Part shown: in pieces, positions 59,843 to 64,000 of the stretch | Layout of the letters: each line of letters starts with the position of its first letter | How positions within the stretch are numbered: the stretch's first letter is position 1 | Assembly (NCBI GenBank): GCA_035628595.1 | Contig: DASPJN010000138.1 | Location: 12,443 to 76,442, forward strand | Length of the DNA stretch: 64,000 nt | Origin: Chryseosolibacter sp035628595 | Lineage (GTDB): Bacteria > Bacteroidota > Bacteroidia > Cytophagales > Cyclobacteriaceae | Direction: 5' to 3' | Notes under the pieces: generated by a model | What the model was told of the DNA's origin: nothing | The model's database searches: none | What the model saw: only the letters and a program-made list of their open reading frames with translations | Position numbers and translations under genes: made by a program

Positions 59843-60265
59843 ATGATCATCGACAAATACCTTCAGACATTTAAGATTCCATCCAGAACCGGGATGGGCC
59901 CGGAACTGCAACAGCTCATCGAAACGCAGTTGACAAAGGATCTTCGAAACTACCATGTGAATGAAAATGATTTGCGTTTTGACTGGTCACAATCCTACGG
60001 CACCGGAAGAAGCGCGCACTACCTTGATGGCTTTGCCGAAAACTTTAACAGAATAATCGTATTCGATAAGGATGATAATCTGCTCGCTGACGGGTGCATG
60101 GACTTTATTGCGAACAGGTTTTTCTTTATCGCTTATTGGGACTTGGTTACAACATGGAATGAGGGAACAATTGTAAATGAAAAGAAAGACCAGGGCATGC
60201 CCTTTAAGATCTGGCGACAGCTTCCTGAAGCACTTATGCTAAAGCATCGTCCTAACCGGTTATAA
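59843..60265 (+). CDS. Small hypothetical protein
   Basis: The ATG at 59843 gives MIIDKYLQTFKIPSRTGMGPELQQLIE; the longer frame from 59792 is less likely. The 140-residue protein has an acidic/aromatic mix (WSQSYGTGRSAHYLDGFAENFNRIIVFDKDDNLLADGCMDFIANRFFFIAYWDLVTTW) and no recognised domain. It stands between the two-component operon and a convergent histidine kinase gene with no gap. Function unknown. Confidence 0.6.
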   Translation: MIIDKYLQTFKIPSRTGMGPELQQLIETQLTKDLRNYHVNENDLRFDWSQSYGTGRSAHYLDGFAENFNRIIVFDKDDNLLADGCMDFIANRFFFIAYWDLVTTWNEGTIVNEKKDQGMPFKIWRQLPEALMLKHRPNRL

Positions 60266-61423
60266 TCAAATCGGAATAATTATTTTTACCGACGTACCCT
60301 GTAACGACTGACTGTCTATCTCAAGCGTTCCGTTTATTTTTTTCAGAAGCTCCCGGCAAAGCCGAAGGCCGATGCCAAGTCCTTTTTCCTGGCGTGTTCC
60401 CTTGCGGGATGCATAATTGTCATTGAGCAGCATCTCAATCATCTCTTCACTCATGCCAATTCCGGTGTCTTTAACTGACAGAATCATTACGTTCTTATTA
60501 GCCTTAAGAGTGATGCTGATTAAACCATTATCGGGCGTAAATTTTATTGCGTTTGAAAGAAGGTTGCGAATAACAATCGTCAGAATTTCGAGATCGGTTG
60601 TAACATGATACGCATCGTCTATCTCATTCTTAATTGCAATATTTTTTGCAACTGAGGACGGTTCGTAAAGAACTAAAATATTTCGCACCACTTCGGCGGG
60701 AAACACCTGTTCCATCGTCACGTTCACGTTATCAAAATTTGATTTTGTCCACAGCAGTGTTGTCTCCACGAATTCCAAAACCTGAAAAGTCTTTTCATTT
60801 ACATTACGAACAGTATCCATAAACTGTTCCTGTGTCAAATCAGCATTTAATGCGAGGCTGGTCAGTACGTGAAGATTCTTTAAAGGGCCTCGCAAGTCGT
60901 GACTTAAGATGGAAAGTGTGCGGTTCTTATTTTCGTTCAGGCGTTCGAGTTCCTTTTCTTTTAAGATGCCATCGTGAATATTGATAAAAGCTACGAGATT
61001 GACATTTTCAAAAACCGACGACTTCACCTCATACCAACGATCTCCAAGCGATTTCGTATGGATAAGCGCATTCATCAGAACATAATCCTGCCCTTTTTCC
61101 TTAGCTTCCTCATTCTTCTCTCGCCAACCGGTAACTACTTCTTCACGATACTCCTTATCGGGATATGCTTTGTGAAACCAGTGATGGATTGTAGGCATCT
61201 CCTCGCAACTGTAACCTATCTCTTCGGTAAACTTGCGATTCACATAAATATTGTAATATGTGTTGTTTCGCTGCTCCGAAACCAGAAATGGATATGGGAG
61301 AAAATCCAGGACCTCATTCAAGGTTAATGTATCGACCCTAAGTGGAATAAAGGGATGATTCACGGGCTTCTTCAGGTTTTTAGGAAGATAAGAAATACGC
61401 CTTTCTTTTAAAAATGGTATCAT
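60266..61423 (-). CDS. PAS-domain sensor histidine kinase
   Basis: The 385-residue protein is soluble. A PAS domain spans about 30-160 (PFLVSEQRNNTYYNIYVNRKFTEEIGYS), then a HisKA segment with the phospho-His in LSILSHDLRGPLKNLH and a HATPase with NLLSNAIKF, VKDTGIGMS and GLGIGLRLCRELLKKINGTLEI. It has no membrane helix, so it senses something inside the cell. No regulator is adjacent. A frame in the opposite register at 61380-61562 is not part of it. Confidence 0.92.
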   Translation of the reverse strand: MIPFLKERRISYLPKNLKKPVNHPFIPLRVDTLTLNEVLDFLPYPFLVSEQRNNTYYNIYVNRKFTEEIGYSCEEMPTIHHWFHKAYPDKEYREEVVTGWREKNEEAKEKGQDYVLMNALIHTKSLGDRWYEVKSSVFENVNLVAFINIHDGILKEKELERLNENKNRTLSILSHDLRGPLKNLHVLTSLALNADLTQEQFMDTVRNVNEKTFQVLEFVETTLLWTKSNFDNVNVTMEQVFPAEVVRNILVLYEPSSVAKNIAIKNEIDDAYHVTTDLEILTIVIRNLLSNAIKFTPDNGLISITLKANKNVMILSVKDTGIGMSEEMIEMLLNDNYASRKGTRQEKGLGIGLRLCRELLKKINGTLEIDSQSLQGTSVKIIIPI

Positions 61424-61661
61424 AAAAGAAACCAGCGGCGCCGCTCACGGCTTGCCGAGCGCCCCGAAAATCCATTCCAATCCGAACACGACTGTCCCAA
61501 AATGAGCAACGAAGACCCCAGCACATGGTCGAAAAAATCGAAAACCGTCCAAATCGAGACAAGGGCGGGTTATGGCATGAAATTTACTGCCGGTTAAGCG
61601 GTATAGGATAGGTCTTGACTAGACGAGAAAGGACTTTCCAACATAAGTACTACTAACCATT

Positions 61662-61690
61662 AAAAGGTCCGGGCAACGGACCTTTTGCTT
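61662..61690. terminator. Terminator downstream of the DUF2490 gene
   Basis: AAAAGGTCCG pairs with CGGACCTTTT; T-rich sequence follows on both strands. It ends the DUF2490 transcript read leftward. Confidence 0.75.
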
Positions 61691-62437
61691 TTATTCTGCC
61701 CTAAAAAATGGAATCGTGGAGTATACCCCGACCTGTATGGTATGATTATCCTCTATTCGAAGCCTGGATTGCGCTGAAAGAGACCTGAGTTGGACGACCT
61801 GGTATACATATCCGAGCTCGAGTTTTATTGCTTTGCTCAATGTCAGCCCAAGAGCCCCATACAAGCGGTTCTGGTCAAAAAGATTATATCCGACTTCTTT
61901 ACCAAAATTCACAAGAATTTCGTCGTACAAAGCCAGATACAATGGACGCGGTGCCTTATTCAGATCGATAACAATGCGAGCCATATATCGAAACCTGTTT
62001 TCGTATCGGCCATCGTCAAACTTTCCGGTGGCTGCATTTCCGATCATCCGTTGTTCAAGCCTGTAACGATGGGTTAGCTTTAACTTTCCGATAGCCTGCG
62101 TTGTTAAATACTGCTGCCAGATCCGATGCTCGGGAAATGCTTTCGGGGCAGCAAATTCACCATAAGGGTGAGTTTCAATAAATCCATATCCGACAGTAAA
62201 ACGTCCGCCCGACGGAAGATAAAAATCGAGACCTGTTCGCAAAAGCAATTGTTGTTTTTCACTAATGATTTTATTTCGGCGGAGTTGGACTTCGGCGTGA
62301 AGCCCAATCTTTTCACTCAGCTTGTGATTTCCGAAGTACATATACCATCCGTTGGTATTGCTCGTATGCTCACGTACCTGCGCGGCGACAGTAAAAAAAG
62401 TAAAAACAAATAAAGAGATAATAAACAGCTGCTTCAT
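61691..62437 (-). CDS. DUF2490 family outer-membrane beta protein
   Basis: The 248-residue protein has a signal peptide (MKQLFIISLFVFTFFTVAAQV). The body is of the DUF2490 type: NGWYMYFGNHKLSEKIGLHAEVQLRRNKI, EHRIWQQYL, LTHRYRLEQRMIG and LELGYVYQVVQLRS, an even beta-barrel pattern with a C-terminal aromatic strand. It is probably an outer-membrane barrel with no known activity. It reads leftward and stands alone. Confidence 0.85.
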   Translation of the reverse strand: MKQLFIISLFVFTFFTVAAQVREHTSNTNGWYMYFGNHKLSEKIGLHAEVQLRRNKIISEKQQLLLRTGLDFYLPSGGRFTVGYGFIETHPYGEFAAPKAFPEHRIWQQYLTTQAIGKLKLTHRYRLEQRMIGNAATGKFDDGRYENRFRYMARIVIDLNKAPRPLYLALYDEILVNFGKEVGYNLFDQNRLYGALGLTLSKAIKLELGYVYQVVQLRSLSAQSRLRIEDNHTIQVGVYSTIPFFRAE

Positions 62438-62500
62438 CTTCCGAATGATTTCGCAGCAATATTAAAAAGATGAATCAAAAAAGTATGCAAAAACAATGAT

Positions 62501-63979
62501 TTACGCAGATACCTGCATCGCCTGAAGCTTTCGTTCAAGCTCGGTTTCTTTCCTCCGCATCTCTTCCTGTGTTGCTTCCAGCTCTTCAAGATTCTGACGA
62601 AGTTCTTCCTCCTGCGCACGCAGCTGCTCTGTTTGCGAAGTCATTTGATCGATGAGCGTTTTCGTGCGCTCATTGCTTTGCGCTGTTGTAATTGCCGAAG
62701 CCACAAACTCGCCTGCCTTTTCCAGGAAGGCGATCTGATAAGGTTCATACGCATGAAAGGTCGCCATTTCCATTACGGCCTGAATAGCGTCATTGTGTTT
62801 AAAGGGCACAATGATAAGGCAGGACGGCGGCGCATCACCAAGGCCGGAAGTGATTGAGATATACCCGGACGGGAGTTTTGTTAACATCGTTGTATTTCCT
62901 TCGAGAAAAGTCTGACCGAGCAGCCCGTCTCCAATAGTTACTTTTTTGTTCAGGTGCTTCTTTCGATCAAATGCATAACAAGCAGCGAGCTTTAATGAAG
63001 TCTCATCGGTGTTATCTGGTATGAACAGACTTCCCTGCTGTGACCCGGTGTACTTTACAAGAAATGTCAAAGCCTGGTAGGTCAGATCATCCAGGTTGCC
63101 CTGATGCGTTCTCACGATTTCGGAAAACCTGGATAGCCCCTCCGTTGTCCATATTCGCTTCCGGTCTTCCTCTTTTACACGTTTCATTTCATCGCGCATG
63201 AACACAAGCCTTCCGGCCAGATTCTGCTGATTCACAGATGCATTTGCAGCGTTAAGTCCGTCCCACTGCACTTCATAGTTCCCCTCGGAGATCTGGTTAA
63301 CAAAATTGGCAGCCTTCTCAAGACTTCGTATCGAATTATCAAGAATTTGTCTTTCGTCATCAGCGGATGCTATAGCATCACGGCCTTCATTGAAAAGGTA
63401 ACGCCTGTTATTTTCCTGAAGCTTGCTGAAAAGGGATGCGCGCTCTTTCGAATCTTTGTTTAGCCGAAAATAGATCAATATCAAAGTCGGCAAACCTAGC
63501 AACACAAGGAGAAACTGAACAACTGAGTTTCGGTTAACAGCCGCCTGATATTCGGCCTGCGCATCTGCGACCACTTTAGCTTCAAATGCATTGATCTGAT
63601 CCATGAACGGCGTGTACTCCTGCCAGAAATGTTTTCCATAATCCTTTTCCAGGATAGACAGATAAGCATCCATCTCCTCGTTTTTCAGATGCGTCACCAT
63701 TTTTACATACCATTGTGTATAAGCATCCAGACTTGCCTTTACCTTGGGGATACTTTGCATTGTATCGATACCCTGTATTGCAAACAAACTATCAAGTTGG
63801 CGGTAGGTAACAGCATTGTAATTCAATGCATTGTCGATAGAATGAAAAAGGTATTGCGGCTGGCGTATCAATGCATATCCGCGCGCGCTGATATCCATCA
63901 ACTGGATATTTTCAAAAATGCGTTCGACCGTCTTCGTTGTAAGGTCGGATTGCGCCTTTATTGTCAGCGACTTGCTCAT
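62501..63979 (-). CDS. CHASE3-like/GAF sensory protein, cut at window edge
   Basis: The 492 visible residues begin inside a CHASE3-like region (SLTIKAQSDLTTKTVERIFENIQLMDISARGYAL), then one membrane helix (VQFLLVLLGLPTLILIYF), a HAMP-like stretch, a GAF domain (about 300-440) and a coiled coil to the end. The frame stays open past the Met at 63979 to the window edge, and an N-terminal membrane helix is expected, so the true start is outside. No kinase domain is seen within the window. Confidence 0.8.
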   Translation of the reverse strand: MSKSLTIKAQSDLTTKTVERIFENIQLMDISARGYALIRQPQYLFHSIDNALNYNAVTYRQLDSLFAIQGIDTMQSIPKVKASLDAYTQWYVKMVTHLKNEEMDAYLSILEKDYGKHFWQEYTPFMDQINAFEAKVVADAQAEYQAAVNRNSVVQFLLVLLGLPTLILIYFRLNKDSKERASLFSKLQENNRRYLFNEGRDAIASADDERQILDNSIRSLEKAANFVNQISEGNYEVQWDGLNAANASVNQQNLAGRLVFMRDEMKRVKEEDRKRIWTTEGLSRFSEIVRTHQGNLDDLTYQALTFLVKYTGSQQGSLFIPDNTDETSLKLAACYAFDRKKHLNKKVTIGDGLLGQTFLEGNTTMLTKLPSGYISITSGLGDAPPSCLIIVPFKHNDAIQAVMEMATFHAYEPYQIAFLEKAGEFVASAITTAQSNERTKTLIDQMTSQTEQLRAQEEELRQNLEELEATQEEMRRKETELERKLQAMQVSA

Positions 63980-64000
63980 GATTATCCTGTTGTAGTAGGA

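Noticed and set aside
61380..61562. Small minus-strand frame upstream of the PAS kinase
   Set aside because: It overlaps the kinase start in another frame and its composition is not protein-like.

Overview
The window is a chromosomal segment of a Bacteroidota bacterium, most likely a Cytophagales-type relative. The signs are Bacteroidota-style promoters (TTG or TTTG, 19-21 bases, then TAnnTTTG) with few Shine-Dalgarno sequences, a DUF2490 protein, a PafA-like phosphatase, a Wzi/OmpA-like barrel protein, a type B L31, and a TPR-containing NarL-type two-component pair. No rRNA, tRNA or CRISPR array was seen.

Left flank (1-4044): a YceI-domain protein, an SRAP (YedK/HMCES) protein beside a 31-base remnant of a second copy, a double NTF2-like secreted protein, and the 3' half of a yifB/comM-type AAA+ ATPase gene. 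Two short decayed signal-peptide-like reading frames lie in the gaps.

Centre (4045-31884): a visibly more AT-rich prophage of about 27.8 kb has inserted into yifB. The 5' half of the gene resumes at 31884. A large serine recombinase lies at the left end. The joined ends rebuild a 50 bp attP with near-palindromic arms around a TC/GA centre, and removing the phage rebuilds an in-frame gene of about 519 codons. The late genes run leftward in HK97 order: P27 small terminase, large terminase, portal, S78 protease, capsid, gp6-like connector, two small membrane proteins, head-tail joining, gp10-like protein, tail terminator, tail tube, tail chaperone with a -1 frameshift site, tape measure and a 1760-residue tail hub/fibre. 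On the right are an HNH nuclease, a DNA methyltransferase, a MerR/Xis-like protein, a PD-(D/E)XK-like protein, a candidate replication initiator and several unknowns. Two rightward cargo genes, an AbiC-like membrane protein and a class III cyclase-like protein, flank the HNH gene and look like anti-phage morons.

The prophage also carries much non-coding structure: a helically phased repeat array with a DnaA-box match, a multi-branched RNA candidate, a recurring UAUUUAU leader element before structural genes, three hairpins that share a loop, and nested stems before the candidate replication gene. No endolysin or CI-like repressor was recognised.

Right flank (31885-64000): housekeeping and signalling genes, including an MsbA-like exporter with a barrel protein, bL31 type B, a GlmU-like protein with holB, hemC, a cyclophilin and an RmlD-like reductase in one run, an amino-acid permease with a PafA-like phosphatase, an ALDH7-like dehydrogenase, a rhodanese pair, a MaoC hydratase, a NarL-type kinase/regulator pair, a PAS histidine kinase, DUF2490, and a CHASE3/GAF protein cut by the window edge.
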